A DNA stretch of 64,000 nucleotides, taken from positions 14,224,001-14,288,000 of the forward strand of contig JAVTVX010000035.1 in assembly GCA_033439265.1 (NCBI GenBank), written 5' to 3'. Positions 44,713-57,144 of the stretch are shown piece after piece. Source of the stretch: Dillenia suffruticosa (lineage: Eukaryota; Streptophyta; Magnoliopsida; Dilleniales; Dilleniaceae). The notes under the pieces are model-generated. The model was not told the origin of the DNA. It worked only from the letters and a program-made list of their open reading frames with translations, and searched no databases. Made by a program: the position numbers and the translations under genes. Position 1 is the first letter of the stretch; each line of letters begins with the position of its first letter.

Positions 44713-47700
44713 ATTTCTAAACCTCTAAAAATAAATTTTGTAATCAAAATTTAAAGACAAAATCATACATCAAAGAGATTGTGATATTGCTTTTTCATAG
44801 TATTCTCGGACTCTCAGGTCTCTTTTTTGCCTTAATCGCATTTCCATTAGACCTTAATAGTAAGGACTTGTTTGTTCTGCAATCTCTTCATTTGACAGTC
44901 AAAAACAGCTATAGGTTGGACTTTGAAACTTAAGTCTGCCCTTAGCTCAACCGGTGGAGTATCTAAAGCATGCGAAAGATTCAACAAATATTTCTTTAAT
45001 ATTGAGACATCAAATATATCATGAATTTTTATCAAATTTGGGGGTAACTCCAATCAGAAATCCTCCTTTCCTATCTTTTCAATGATATTGAAAGGGTCAA
45101 TGTAACGAGAATTCAATTTTTCCCTTTTTCGAAATTGAATTACTCTATTCTAAGTTGAGATTTTCAAAACTGCCATGTCCCCCATTTCAAATTCCAAAAG
45201 CTAATCCTCTTATCGACATAACTTTTTTGTTGTTCTTGGGCCGCCTTCATTTTTTCCTAGATCACCCTTACCTTTATCTTAGTTGCCTCTATCAACTCCA
45301 CGTTTCCAATCTTCTGCTCTCCAATCTCATTCCAACACAATGGTGTTCGGTACTTCCTTTTATATAAAGCCTCATAAGGTGGCATCCTGATACTCGTCTA
45401 ATAGCTATTATTATATACGAATTCTATCAATAGGAGGTACATATCCCAACTTCCCTAAAAATCCATAACACATGCCCTCAACATGTCATCCAGACTCTGA
45501 ATTATGCGCTCTGACCGTCCATCGGTCTTAAGATGGAAGGTGATGCTAAATTTCAACTTAATCCCAAAGGACTCTTATAGTTTTGGCCAAAACTGGGAAG
45601 TAAATCAGGGAGTAGGGTCTGAGACAATAGGCACCGGAACTTCATAAAACCTTATGATCTCATCTATGTATAGTTTGGCCAATCTCTCTAAAGAGTAGAT
45701 ATTCTGAATTGGAAGGAAATGAGCTAACTTGGTGAGCTAGTCTACTATCACTCAAATAGCATCATGACGGCTTAAAGTATATGGTGATCCCACCATGAAG
45801 TCCATGGTGATGTATTCCCCTTTTCACTTGAGAATCGATAACGGTTGGAGGATGTCGGCAAACTTCTAATACTCTGCCTTGGCTTGTTGAGATATAAAAG
45901 CACTTGGCCATGAACTCGGTTGTTTTCCATTTCAACCCTAACCACCAATAAGTCTCATTGATAGTACGGTACATCTTTGTACTCTTAGGATGCATTGCAT
46001 ATGCCCAAAAAAGTGCCTATTCAAGGATACCTCCAGAGGTCATCGTTCTTGGAAACACATATCCGTTTCCTATATACCCTGTTCCATCATCCCGGGTTCT
46101 AAATTCACCATCTTTTCCCTTGTGGACCCTCTCAATTATTCCCTTCAATTCATCATCGCTAGCCTGAAGCTCCCAGATATGGTCCACCAAGATAGGCCTC
46201 CATTTGAACTTAGCCAAAAGTGCACCTTGGTTATCATGGGCTAGCTTAATACCATGAGCTTGAAGTCCAACCAAACAAGACAAGTAAGAACTCCCTAGAG
46301 ACGTTGGGCTAGAGGAATAAGATTTATGACTTAATGCATCTACAACAACATTAACTTTCCTGAGATGGTAGTCTATCATTGTATCATAATCTTTGATCAA
46401 CTTTAGCCATCTTTATTGCCTTTGTGAGCAAATATTTGAGACTTTTGTGATCAATGAAGGCTCAACACATCACCCCATACAAATAATGCCGTCAAATTTT
46501 CAAAATGAAGACAATTACGACCAACTCCAAGTCATGAGTGAGATAGTTCAAGTCGTGTTTATTTAATTGGCAAGATGTATACACAATTACCCTATCCTCT
46601 TGCATTAACATCATCTCAATCCTTGTTTGCTAGTATCGCTGTACGCCACATAGTCACCACCACTAGTAGGAAGGGTAAGGATAGGTGCGGATGTGTGATT
46701 CTTTCTGATTTCTTGAAAACTCTCTTCATATTTGTCACTCCACTCGAATTTGACTCTCTTCCGAGTCAAGTTGGACAATGCAGCTACAATATTAGAGAAT
46801 CTCTTGACAAATCTTTGGTAGTACCCTACCAATCCACGGAAACTCTTCATCTCAATGATATTCTTTGGTTGCTCCCACTTCTGAATTATCTCAACCTTTT
46901 TCAAATCTACAAATAAACTATCTCTGGATACAATGTGCACTACGAAATCAATCTCCTTTAACCATAACTCATACTTGGAGAACTTGGTGTACAGTTGATT
47001 CTCTCGAACAGTTTGCAACACAATTTGAGATTGCTCGGAGTACTTATCATCATTCTTGAAATATACCAAGATATCATTAATAAAGGCTATGACAAACTTG
47101 TCAAGATAGGAGTGGAAGACCTAATTCATTAAGTCCACGAATGTCGTGGCTGCATTTATCAACCCAAAAGCCATTACCATAAACTCGTAGCGGCAATACT
47201 GTGTTTTAAATGCAGTCTTGTTGATATCATCTTCCTTGATCCTTAACTAGTAGTATCCCGACCTTAGATTTATCTTCGGGAACACCGAAACCCCTTGGAG
47301 TTGGTCAAACAAATTATTAATTGTCGATAAGGGGTATTTGTTCTTAATGGTCACTTTATTGAGTTGTCAATAGTCGATAAACAACCGAAAGGTGTCATCC
47401 TTCTTGTTCACAAATAAGGCCGGAGTACACCAAGGTGAGATTTTATGTCGGATGAATTCCATATCCAACAACTCTTGGAGTTGGACCTTTAGTTTCTTGA
47501 ACTCCATGAGTGCCATTCTATTTGGAGGAATGGAAATAGGAGTAGTGTCAGGAGCCAAATCAATGGCAAAGTTGAACTCCTGAATTAGAGGGAATCCAAG
47601 CAACTCTTCCGGAAAGATGTCTAGACACTCACTCACCACTGAGACATTCTTTAAGTTTGAACCCTATACCGTGGTGTTGATGATGTGAGCTAAGTAGGCC

Positions 47701-47805
47701 ATGCACCTCTTTTGTACCAACCATCTTGCCTCGATTGCCAAGATCACACAACTTGTTAATACTCGTCACTCACTAACAAATATAATTATCGGACACCCCA
47801 TGCTT
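44713..47805 (-). pseudogene. P2 Ty3/gypsy pol remnant
   Basis: Minus strand, right to left: protease/RT border and RT start (SECLDIFPEELLGFP, FAIDLAPDTTPIS, about 47370-47640), RT (LYTKFSKYELWLKEIDFVVHIVS, FRGLVGYYQRFVKRFS, about 46600-47070), RNase H with VNVVVDALSHK (about 46340-46360), integrase (about 45760-46200), and the integrase C-terminus with LPPNLIKIHDIFDVSILKKY (about 44990-45050). The order RT-RNaseH-integrase is Ty3/gypsy. It is broken at many points. Gag lies beyond P1, at 50965-51700. Confidence 0.85.
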
Positions 47806-48480
47806 ATAACAATAGCTATCACTCAAGTATTGGTATGGCACCGTTTGAAACATTATATGAGAGAAAATGTAAGACTCCTCTTTGTTGAGATGAAATGGGA
47901 GAGAAGCAGTTACTTCAGTCTGAAACAGGGTTTGTTTATCTACAAGAAACCACGAACAAAGTCCAAGCCATTCGAGAAAAGCTTAGAATAGCTCAATATC
48001 GATAGAAGAGTTATGCAAATCAGAGACGCAGAGATTTAGAATTTGAGGTAGGCGATAAAGTTTTTCTAAAAGTCTCTTCAATCAAAGGGGTGGTGAGGTT
48101 TGGGAAGAAAAAGAGAAAACTCAATCCTAGATTCGTTGGTCCTTTTGAGATTCTAACGGGAGTTGGGTTATCTGTTTATGAGTTGGCTTTGCCTCCAACA
48201 TTGGAGAGAGTTCACCTGACCTTTCAGGTTCCAATGCTAAGGAAGTATGTCCATGATCCTTCACATCTAATCATTTATGAGCCACTCCAAGTTATAGAAG
48301 ATCTAATCGATGTTGAGCAACCGATTCAAATTTTCGATTATTGAATACAAAACTTAAGGAACAAAACCATTAAATTGGTAAAGGTTCTTTGGAGACACCA
48401 CACCTCTGAGAAGGCATCCTGGGAGCTAGAATCAGAAATGAGGAAGCGATATCCATATCTTTTTGAGCTTGAGCTGTGAT
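47806..48480 (+). pseudogene. P1 Ty3/gypsy integrase C-terminus
   Basis: Plus-strand sequence starts in integrase with SSIGMAPFE and continues DKVFLKVSSIKGVVRFGKK and KLNPRFVGPFEIL (GPF/Y module), FQVPMLRKYVHDPSH, then LVKVLWRHHTSEKASWELE and PYLFEL to the stop near 48478. This tail is typical of chromoviruses of the Tekay/Del kind. Everything upstream is missing: at about 47805 it abuts P2 sequence in the opposite orientation. It has a few breaks. Confidence 0.87.
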
Positions 48481-48511
48481 TCAGAGGACCGGATCTTTTA
48501 AGGGGGAAGGA

Positions 48512-50964
48512 TGTAAGGTCCCGTTCTTAGAAAACACTAAGACATGCATTTTCGTTTGCATTCCTACTTGTCATCCTTAAATTTGTTGTTTCGCATTGTG
48601 ATAAATTTGATGCGCTGTGTTATTAGACGCATTTGTGATACATATTTCAATTTTTATATTTATAATTTTAAATAAAGGTCGGGTATATTAAATTTAGTAT
48701 AGATTGTGGAACATAGTGACGAATAAAAATGATCGAAATAATGCTACAAGAAAACCAAATGAGGATTTAGTGTGGGACCCACAAAAGGAAAAGAAAAAGA
48801 AAAAAAATAAAACCAAAATAATTTAGGGACACCATGGCATTTCATTACTTAACACATGGTATCCTTACCTTTGATAACTCACCATACTTGGGCCTCACAT
48901 TCAACTTTGTAGAGAGATAAGTATGAAAAAAAAAGTTTAAACATAACAACTTCCTCTTCGAGTTATATTTTCGTTCTCCATTTTCTTCCTCTAAAAACAT
49001 ACTTTAAACTCCATTAAAACAACCCTTTAAACTTGAAATAACACACCTCCATCTATATATATGTTAACTCTAGCCTTTGGAAAGTGAAAACAAGTATAGA
49101 ACACCTAGAGAACAAGCTAGAATTGATATAATTATGTTGCTAGAAATTGGATGAAATGAATTAGGGAAAAGAAAATCCTGCTCTTGAATGAAACTCTAGA
49201 TATTTTGTAAGCTAGACAGGCTAACCGTATCTTATTATTTATTAAATATCTTTTTCTACACAACTCCAAATTGAGTACGGTTTTCTCCTAGTAATACTAG
49301 AGTCCCATACCTTTAAAATGACATAGGATTCGAAGAGTTTTGTGGAGAAATGGATTTTTTGATGAATTCTTGAAGTAGCATGATCTCTGCCAAAAAACTA
49401 TTCTATTCATAGTGTGACGGTGCCTTATTATTTATTCAATATCTCTTTCTGCACAACTGTAAATTGTCTAGAGTTTTCTTATGCAAAAACTAGACTTCCA
49501 TAGCTTTAATATGATATAAGATTTGAAGAGTTTCATTAAGGAATGAATTTATGGGGAATTTTTAAAATACCATGTTTTCAACAGAAAACCCTATTTCTAT
49601 ATGTTTCTGTGTTGAATTTTGTTTCAATTTTGAGTTATTTTCTAGACTGAATTAGGCTAACTCTGAATATAGAAATTGTAACTCTATGTCTTATCTTTAA
49701 ATGAGTATTGGAATCATCTCAATCCGATATTCACAAAAGAAATTATGATAATTTTTCTATGACTGCGCAAATTATATTATTAAATTTAGGCTTAACATTG
49801 TTTGATATGACATGTTTTATACAATTGGTACTGAATCTTGCTACGAATCCTATATAATCCTTGTGATGAATTGGAATCTTTGTGATTATCACTCATGTGA
49901 ATATGAAGTAATATGAAGAGAAAGTAATACTGCGATGATAATTCCGAAAGCTTTGCGAAGCTTGCAGGCGAAGCTTAAGGAGAACAGTTGGTATGTGAAG
50001 TTCCGAAAGCTTTGCAAAGCCTGCAGGCGAAGTTTAAGGAACTATGGATGTATCTCTTCTCCATACGAGGATGGAATTAGAAGCAAGTGAAGTGTTTGAA
50101 ATGTCTAACCTAAAAAGACCTAGATTTCATTTAGGAATACCGAATTTTTTGCTTCCTCTTCAGACCCTCATACATTGGCTTGGTTCGACACTCCATTCCT
50201 TTCTTTAAATGTCAAATTAAATTAGAACAATAAAGATGGAAAAGGTATATTGGTTTTAAGTGTGGCAATTGAGTTATCCTTTTGAGTTAATGTGCATCCT
50301 TGATATACTTTACTATGATTCTGATTCTTACATAGAGATGTTAATATCCTTGTGCTGGCTTGCATGCATTGCTTGCTATTAGTTCCCCATGTACTTTCTC
50401 AGCTTTTGCTAACCCCAATATCCTTGTTCTTAGGTAATCAAGGAAACGAGAGAGAACCGCAGGTAGAGGCCTTTGAGCCAAGAGATTTCATTCCCTACTC
50501 TTTTCTAACCTATTTGAAATACTTAGGCATGTTCCTTTTGTGTTTCCTTTGGGTTTGTATGAATACTTTTTATATGTAAATCAATAGTTAGAAGCCAAGA
50601 AAAGTCTTATATGTATAGTTTTGGTCTATGTTGAGACTATATTCTGTAATGTGTTATTGGATGATCGGGAGAGCCATTAATGTCGTTTGTTTGATATTTC
50701 AAGTGAATTGAATATTTTATCAAGTTTTATGTTAATCTCATGTGACTAGATAGTCATTAAATATGAGAGATTTTGTCATTATTTTTTTGAAAAGAATAAG
50801 CGATTTATTTTCTTTTAATATAAATCTTTTTCCGTGTTATTGCATACGGGGAATACGACTATCGTGAGTCTAGACAGTGTATTTTAATTGGGTTGTTGAT
50901 TCCGCATTTACATATTTATCTCCTTTTACTAGGGGATGCGATGCCTGGATAGCGGGTTGTCACA
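48512..50964 (+). repeat. 3' LTR of P1 (Ty3/gypsy)
   Basis: The polypurine tract AAGGGGGAAGGA ends at 48511 and the LTR starts TGTAAGGTCCCG, ending GGGTTGTCACA at 50964, where P2 gag resumes on the minus strand. About 2.45 kb. It contains the 40-bp direct repeat pair at 49942 and a possible TATA box (TATATATATG, about 49054). The length fits Tekay/Del chromoviruses. Confidence 0.82.
49942..50040 (+). repeat. Pair of 40-bp direct repeats in the P1 LTR
   Basis: Two copies (49942-49981 and 50001-50040), period 59, begin TTCCGAAAGCTTTGC and end AGGCGAAG-TTAAGGA. They differ by about four bases. Each unit contains overlapping inverted arms (AAGCTTTGC / GCAGGCGAAGCTT) and could fold. Confidence 0.8.
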
Positions 50965-51700
50965 GTTGGCCCTTCAGAGAGCAAATAGACCCAGAAACTT
51001 AAACACTACCATAAGAGCCCTTGCGTTTACTCTTCTTATAACATTGGCCTAGAGCGAGCTCGGACTTTCTCTTCTTGCCATGACTTTTCTTGACTTTTCC
51101 CCTCTCATTTACAATCTTTTGGGCCTTCAAGACCAATTCCAGATTGTTTTGAAATGTATACTCCTTTGTTATCGACGTCTTCTCCCTTATATTTAAATCT
51201 AACCCCAATTCAAACTTTGCACACAAGAACTCCTTGAAATTCACAAACTTTAGAACATATATAGTTAGCCTTCTTAGCTCCATCTTATATTCCACTACCA
51301 TCCTATTCACTTGTGCTAAATTGAAGAATTCATCCCTCTTTTGGTCCCTATAGAACTGAGTATAGTACTTTTATTCGAAAGCCTTAAAAAATTCCTCCCA
51401 AATTGGAGTAGAAGTCCTACCTTCATATTGTCCCACCAAGTCCTTGCATCATTGTCCAACAACTTCACAACTGCCCACAACTTCATCTCGCCATCCAACC
51501 TCATGTCGGTAACGGTCTCTTAGATTCAGTCAATTAAATTTTTAGTCATTGAGACATCATACGTGCTCGAGAACGTCCCACATCTAAGTTTCTTACCTCT
51601 TTGATCAAGTTTGACAACTTAATGGTAGGGCGGCCAGTTAAAACAATAACCGGAGGAGGAGGTGGTGCCATCAGGGCACTCGGTGCAACGGCCGACCTTG
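50965..51700 (-). pseudogene. P2 Ty3/gypsy gag remnant
   Basis: Minus-strand frames show a retrotransposon gag domain: MRLDGEMKLWAVVKLLDNDARTWW (about 51440-51504), FYRDQKRDEFF-like and LAQVNRMVVEYKMELRRL (about 51260-51330), and a lysine-rich end (51000-51130). The zinc knuckle is not visible; it would lie where P1 was inserted. It is broken several times. It is placed in P2 by orientation and order. Confidence 0.8.
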
Positions 51701-51769
51701 AAGAAGGAACCAACGGGGGAGTTGAGGATTGATGTGGAGCTTACAACTGAGTATATTTTATGTGCTACT

Positions 51770-52330
51770 ATTCATTGTTTGAATTGGTCAACGTGTCTAA
51801 ATGAATTGGTTGATGTGTTTGTATGTAGGTCGACAAGAATAGTAGTGGGTTAACGTGTTATAAACTAACGGGTTAACGTGTTGCACCAACGGGTTAACGT
51901 GTTACTATTCCTAAATCAAATTGAGATGTGTTTGGATAAATTGGTTGACATGTCACTATTCATGTTGTTTCAAGTCGACATAGTTTGTGCCTAGGTCGAT
52001 ATGTTAGAATATCATATCTATGGGACATTTTGCTTCGGGTCGATAGAACTTTTCTATATATCGACCTATTCCTATTCAAATTAAAATTGGTCGACACATC
52101 ACTCTAAATTTGTCCACTTGACACTGTTCAGGTCGATTTGTGTTTATATGGGTTGAAGTGTTTTGATATTTATTTCTCTAGAGGTTCTACGCATCGGGTC
52201 GACATGAATGCTAACTTAGGTCGATGTGTGTGTGAATATTATGAATTGGTCAACACAAAACTTACAATTGGTGGACCTACTATACAGGTCGATGTGTGTC
52301 CTAGTCAGGTCGACACGAGTAGCAAACTTA
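51770..52330. repeat. Degenerate array of GGTCGACATG-like motifs
   Basis: At least twelve variants of a roughly 10-base motif, R-GGT-YRA-YRYG, occur at irregular 20-60 base spacing: GGTCGACAAG (51828), GGGTTAACGTG three times (51847-51900), GGTTGACATG (51942), AAGTCGACATAG, GGTCGATATG, GGGTCGATAG, GGTCGACACA, GGGTCGACATG (52196), GGTCGATGTG, GGTCAACAC and GGTCGACACG (52308). No protein is seen. The motif could be an array of transposase or factor sites, or a decayed minisatellite. Confidence 0.65.
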
Positions 52331-52384
52331 TGAATTTTCTAACTATTTTTATGATTTTTCTTTAATTATTTTTCTTTCAATCTT

Positions 52385-52515
52385 TTATCATTAAAACTTT
52401 ACTAAATCAATATTATTTCATTCCAAACTCCCTTTCGTGACATGTCATAATCACAAACTAATTTATAAACTAATTTTTAAAAATATTTATATAATCAAGT
52501 AAATCATTTACTCAT
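52385..52515 (-). repeat. Fragment of P2-type LTR
   Basis: CATAATCACAAACTAATTTATAAAC and the bases around it match the P2 LTR near 42990-43050 in the same orientation. This fits a remnant of the P2 5' LTR to the right of its gag. Confidence 0.6.
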
Positions 52516-53414
52516 TCACTAGAGATCATTTTGCAAATTGTCTTAAGGAGAGAGAGCACTTTACTAAAGCAAGAGGGCAAGTCAAACGGCAAGTGGATAC
52601 ATGGAGGGTTGGCCCGTAGCTCTCCAAGTTTTTCATTGTTAACTTTCAAGATTTTTTTACTCAATACTTCTTAGGGATGCATTAAGTATGCTTTTAGCTA
52701 CTTCATTCTTCACGTATTTTTTATAAGAAAAAATTGGAGATTTTACAATAAGGAAGATATTATTGTACATTCGAAGTTGAAAGCTAAACATTGCCTATAA
52801 CAAAAAACCATAGAGAAAGGACACCTCTGCTGGATGAAAAATTTAAAACTAAGAGAACATTAGTTTGGAATCTTAGTCTTTGTAGATAGCAAGAGAATTA
52901 TGGCTTTTAAAGGTTAATTCATAGCTAAAAGTGCACAAAGGATCATTTAGACCTTAAATGAGTTTAGCCCAAGAAAAGATTTGTTCTGAGGAGTACAATT
53001 GTGGGGTTTCTGTCCCTCTTTTTTTCCCTTTCCTTTTTAATGTGCCCCGGGCCCCATGGTGGGGGGATATGGTTGAAGGCAGAAGCAGGTACAAAAGGAT
53101 TAAAGAATTTCTTACGGTATATCCTGGAACCTGTCTTTTCCTTATTTGTTTTGATAAAGAATTTCTTTCACATCAAAAAAAAAAAGTTTGTATTAACACT
53201 GCTTTATCATTTTTCTAATAAAAAAGTATTTAATTAGAAATAAAGCTAATTTACAATAAAAAAATTTCCATAGTAATAAATCTACTAGATTTTAGACCAT
53301 ATTTAATTTTATTGAGACACTGTACTATATATATATATTAGTATAAAGATTCTATAAATTATTATTATGGGGTTAATATTTAATGGTACACCCAATTGAC
53401 AGCCGCATTTTTTA
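52516..53414. other. Intergenic sequence, nothing recognised
   Basis: AT-rich sequence with short open frames only. CCCCGGGCCCCATGGTGGGGGG (interrupted GC-rich patch near 53044) and an A run at 53175 are the only marked features. No gene or element ends are seen. Confidence 0.5.
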
Positions 53415-53744
53415 ACGAGTAAATTACATTCTTAAAATTTGTTCCATTTTTACAAATTAGTTTTTATAGTTAGTAATGCTATTTTGTGGTATTCAAACTT
53501 TCAAGAGTGTAACGAGTTAGTTTTTCTGTCAATAATATTGACAGATTAGCCATTAACTGATGACGTGACAATAAATCTGACAAACGGATGCTAATTTGTC
53601 ATTGACGGGTCAACACATTTCAACACCTTCATAAGTCACATCAGCATTTTGCTGACGTGACAGCTCCACCATGTTATATTGCTGATGTGGAAGTGCCACG
53701 TCAGTACAAGAGGGCATTATCGTCAATCTGCAATACTGATTTGT

Positions 53745-55095
53745 CAAATCCCAAATTTGGACGGGTTGTCGAAACCTCTCAAATTAATACTGATTCCCCA
53801 AATACAACAAATTTGTAACAATAGTGATATTAAGTTGAATCCCACATAAATTATGTTAATTTAATTTCTTAGTAAATATCAAAATAAAACGGGAGTTTAT
53901 AAAATAAATTTCTAAATCAAAAATTAAATATGTAAAATTAAAAAAATAAATCAATAATACAAAAATACTAAAAATTAGAGAAGAAATTCAATATGTTAAA
54001 TATTCGATCCAAAAGTTTACACATTCAATTGTTTCACTGATTATCGGTTAAAAATATTATTCTTACGATTCAAGTATTTAATTTTAAATTTATTAGAATA
54101 ATCGTAATAAATTTTGTATTTTCTTAAATTAATTGATCAAACCCAGTATCCAATCAAAAGTTATCATTAATTGACTAGATACGATAGCGTTCCATATTAA
54201 TATAATGACAGTTTTAAGTTCTGTGAAAACATTTAAAGCAAAATATAAATAAGCAAGATAGTCGTACAATTATTTGATTTTGTTCTATCGATTTCTTAAA
54301 TTAAAATGAATATCGACAACGATCCATAAATATAAATAACTTATTTGCTAATTGTATCATTTATTCATGATAATTACGGATCATTAAAATCCTAAATGCA
54401 GTAAAAAATTTGATATTAAATTAAATTGTCAGATTAACTAATATCAATCGTTTATGTAAATAAAATCAAGAATCGATAAATATTTTAATTAAAAGAGTAA
54501 GAAATTAATTAAAACACATAACTTCACAGTGAATACGTTCAATGAAATTCTCCTTGAATAAGAAGAAAATAATTTGGTCACTTATGGTGACCATATTCTT
54601 GAGATAAAACAAAAGAGAGAAAATAGTGTTTTTTAAAGAAAAATAAAAATAAAAATAAAACTTAAAACCTAAAAAAGAAAAATAGTATGTTTTGCTATCA
54701 AATTGTATGCTCAGCTGCCACCCAATTCAGACCATATATAGTTGTGGATCAACTTATGTGAACTAGAATTCTTCTCTTCTTGTGACTTAGATCTAGATCC
54801 AGACGTAAAGAGATTCTCCTTCCTAAAAATAAGGAAACAATTTACCAAAAAGAAACAATTTTTATTACAAAAAAATCTTTACTTTAAATATTTCCTCTTT
54901 CATTTATAGACCCAAATATTATCTTAAATAATTAGTTCCAAAAATTACTTTTTTAAATTTATTTTGATCTAATCTTTACTTTTAATTCTTAAAAATAAAA
55001 AGTCATAAGATATATCTATTAATATATATAACCAACTCAAAACCATACTACAATATTAACAAATCAACATTTTACACATTATTACGTGATTATCA
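53745..55095. other. AT-rich insertion in the left arm of the Mutator-like element
   Basis: The right arm is continuous where the left arm is interrupted here, so about 1.35 kb was added after, or the right arm lost it. The sequence includes a possible LTR-like 5' leader read on the minus strand (text around ATTCAAGGAGAATTTC near 54545-54565). Ends and family are not recognised. Confidence 0.45.
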
Positions 55096-55134
55096 CGTCG
55101 CAGTGTCACAATAGGAAGTGTCACGTCATCTCAC

Positions 55135-55252
55135 TGAAAATAAAACCCCTCTCCTTCTCTCTCCTCTCCTCCCCCTTTCTCTCTCTTCTCTCCTCTCTGT
55201 CTCTCTCCACATAAAAAAACCACTCACCTCTCCCTCCCCCGTTCTCTGTCTC

Positions 55253-55318
<66 letters not shown>

Positions 55319-55322
55319 ACTA
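55135..55322 (+). repeat. CT-rich tract with (CT)n microsatellite
   Basis: A pyrimidine tract with an almost pure (CT)n core at 55257-55318. The complementary GA-rich tract lies at 56670-56862 in inverted position. Reading frames in both are long but are artefacts of the low-complexity DNA. Confidence 0.9.
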
Positions 55323-55329
55323 TATCTTT

Positions 55330-56650
55330 ACTTCTCAAAGACCCATTTGTTATTTTCTCCAAAATTTCATTTTGTTTTATTTTTTTTTCTTTTTTGGTTG
55401 CAGAACAATGAAAATCAAGGAATTGATGCGGATCCAATGCCTTTTTGGGGTTCTGATCTAGAGGGCAGTCTAAGGTCTTCATCATCAGAAAGTTTGGTCG
55501 TATGGGGTCCCTCAAGCCCCACAACTTCCAGGGCAGAATCCTCTCTTTTCTTCGCCTTCTTCTTCTATTTCATCTTGTTGGTTTATGTAATGCCCGTATG
55601 GGGCATAAAATAAAAATTTTAAAATTTTACTTTAGGGGATAATAGATGGTTAAATCTATCTCATTTAATCTAAACACTCCTGATTTCACTCGGTATAACA
55701 ACCATCGTGACGGAGAAAAAGTAACTCCTTAATGGAGAGCAAGTTGAGGGAATTTTTTTTAGATCGTCAGACTAAGAATTGAGATGTTAGTGATTTTATG
55801 GTGATAGTTTGTTATACGTGACTATCATCCGACTACGAGTTATTCCCGATCAGAATTTATGATTTTTGTTCTGTATCACCGATTGAGATATACCATAAAT
55901 TTATCTTTTACGCTTTGTTACGTAATTGAATCACCATTATCTAACACATCTTTTATGATTGTTGGAGAAATTAATTCAAAGAAACAGCTACGAGCAAAGG
56001 CAACAAACGTAGCCGCAGAAGGTGGAGAGAAGATGTTTCAACTGTTCCACGGATCAGCCCTCCTTCTTCCAAGAGATCAAGACCTTATATTTAGTAGTAC
56101 ATGTCCAAAAAAAAAGGTCTTTTTTGTCCAATCAGAAAACAAAGCCACTCTCAATTCTCATAATTTGGTTGTTATCTGGTTGGGTCTCACCTTTTTAAAG
56201 TTTGATCAGTCCTTTCTCCCCCTTTTTTTTTCTGGATTTCATCAGATCCATCTAAGTTTGATCTTTAGACTTTTGACTCTCTTACTAGAGTTGGGTTTTT
56301 GGTGCTGTGTGTTGTACTGGCAAACTGCAAGTGAATCTCTTTTTGTATATATCAACTAGTTGTAGACATCTTTCTTCTTAGAATTCCCAATTTGTGTTCC
56401 ATCATACATATGACAAATTTCTCTGCATAGGTTTCAAATTTGGGGACTTTCATAATCATTTAGGAAAGCCCACAGTTTTCAGTAACATAACAGTTGAAAG
56501 CAGAATCGACTCACTTTCCTTTCTCTCACCGCATGAGGTTCAGTTGATGATAGTGATAAGGAAGTGGGGATACGGATGTGGATGGATGGGCATAGGCATG
56601 GTGGTGTGTTTGGTTCGGGGAATAATATGAATATGAAATTCATTACCAAA
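55330..56650. other. Unique interior of the Mutator-like element, possible captured sequence
   Basis: About 1.3 kb with a more balanced, gene-like base composition, between the inverted arms. A T-rich stretch ending TTTTTTGGTTGCAG at about 55404 looks like an intron 3' splice site, followed by open sequence (NQGIDADPMPFWGSDLEG; in another frame MGSLKPHNFQGRILSFLR with a hydrophobic run). A second open stretch spans 55859-56359 (KKQLRAKATNVAAEGGEKM). I recognise no family. It could be a host gene fragment carried by the element, or its own non-coding interior. Confidence 0.4.
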
Positions 56651-57144
56651 TCGTTTTCACTTCAAAAATGGAAAGAGGAGAGAAGAGAGAGAGAGAGGAG
56701 AGAAAAGAGAGAGGTGAGTGGTTTGTGAGAGACAGAGAGGAGAGAAGAGAGAGAAAGGGGGAGGGGAAGAGAAGAGAATTTTTTTTTTTTCCGGTGAGAG
56801 ATAGAGAGAGAGAGGAGAGGAGAGAGAAAGGGGGAGGGGAGGAGAGAGAGAAAGGGGTTTTTCCAATGAGATGATGCGACACTTCTTGGTGTGACATTGT
56901 CGTGCGGATTGAGGATAATGTCCCATTGTGTTAACGCGGGATTGCCATGTCAGCAATATAGCACGGTGGAATTATAACGTCATGTGTTATGTCATCGGTT
57001 AATAGGCTGTTATCATCTTTAACTAAAAAAAATTTAACTCGATACACTTTTAAAAATTGAAGCACCACCAAAAAGTATTCTTAATTATATAAACTAATTT
57101 ATAAAAATAGAGTAAAATTTAAAAAGCGAGTAAGTAATTTACTC

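Larger units (their letters stand above)
53415..57144. mobile_element. Mutator-like element with long terminal inverted repeats
   Basis: The left end (GAGTAAATTACATTC at 53417) pairs with the right end read on the other strand (GAGTAAATTACTT, ending 57144). Similarity continues inward for about 250-330 bp: CAAATTAGTTTTTAT / TAAATTAGTTTATAT, ACGAGTTA / TCGAGTTA, ATATTGCTGA-GTGG / ATATTGCTGACATGG. The flanks ATTTTTTA and ATTTTTTTA may be the 8-9 bp target copy. A second inverted pair of pyrimidine/purine tracts (55096-55320 and 56670-56894) belongs to the same arms; the left arm is split by about 1.35 kb. No MULE transposase is seen. Confidence 0.72.

Noticed and set aside
55126-55524. Long frames coding repeated Arg-Glu or Leu-Ser
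   Set aside because: They are produced by the (CT)n/(GA)n tract and have no protein features beyond the repeat.
56643-56956. Open frames on both strands in the GA-rich arm
   Set aside because: Low-complexity purine sequence of the inverted arm of the Mutator-like element; not a gene.
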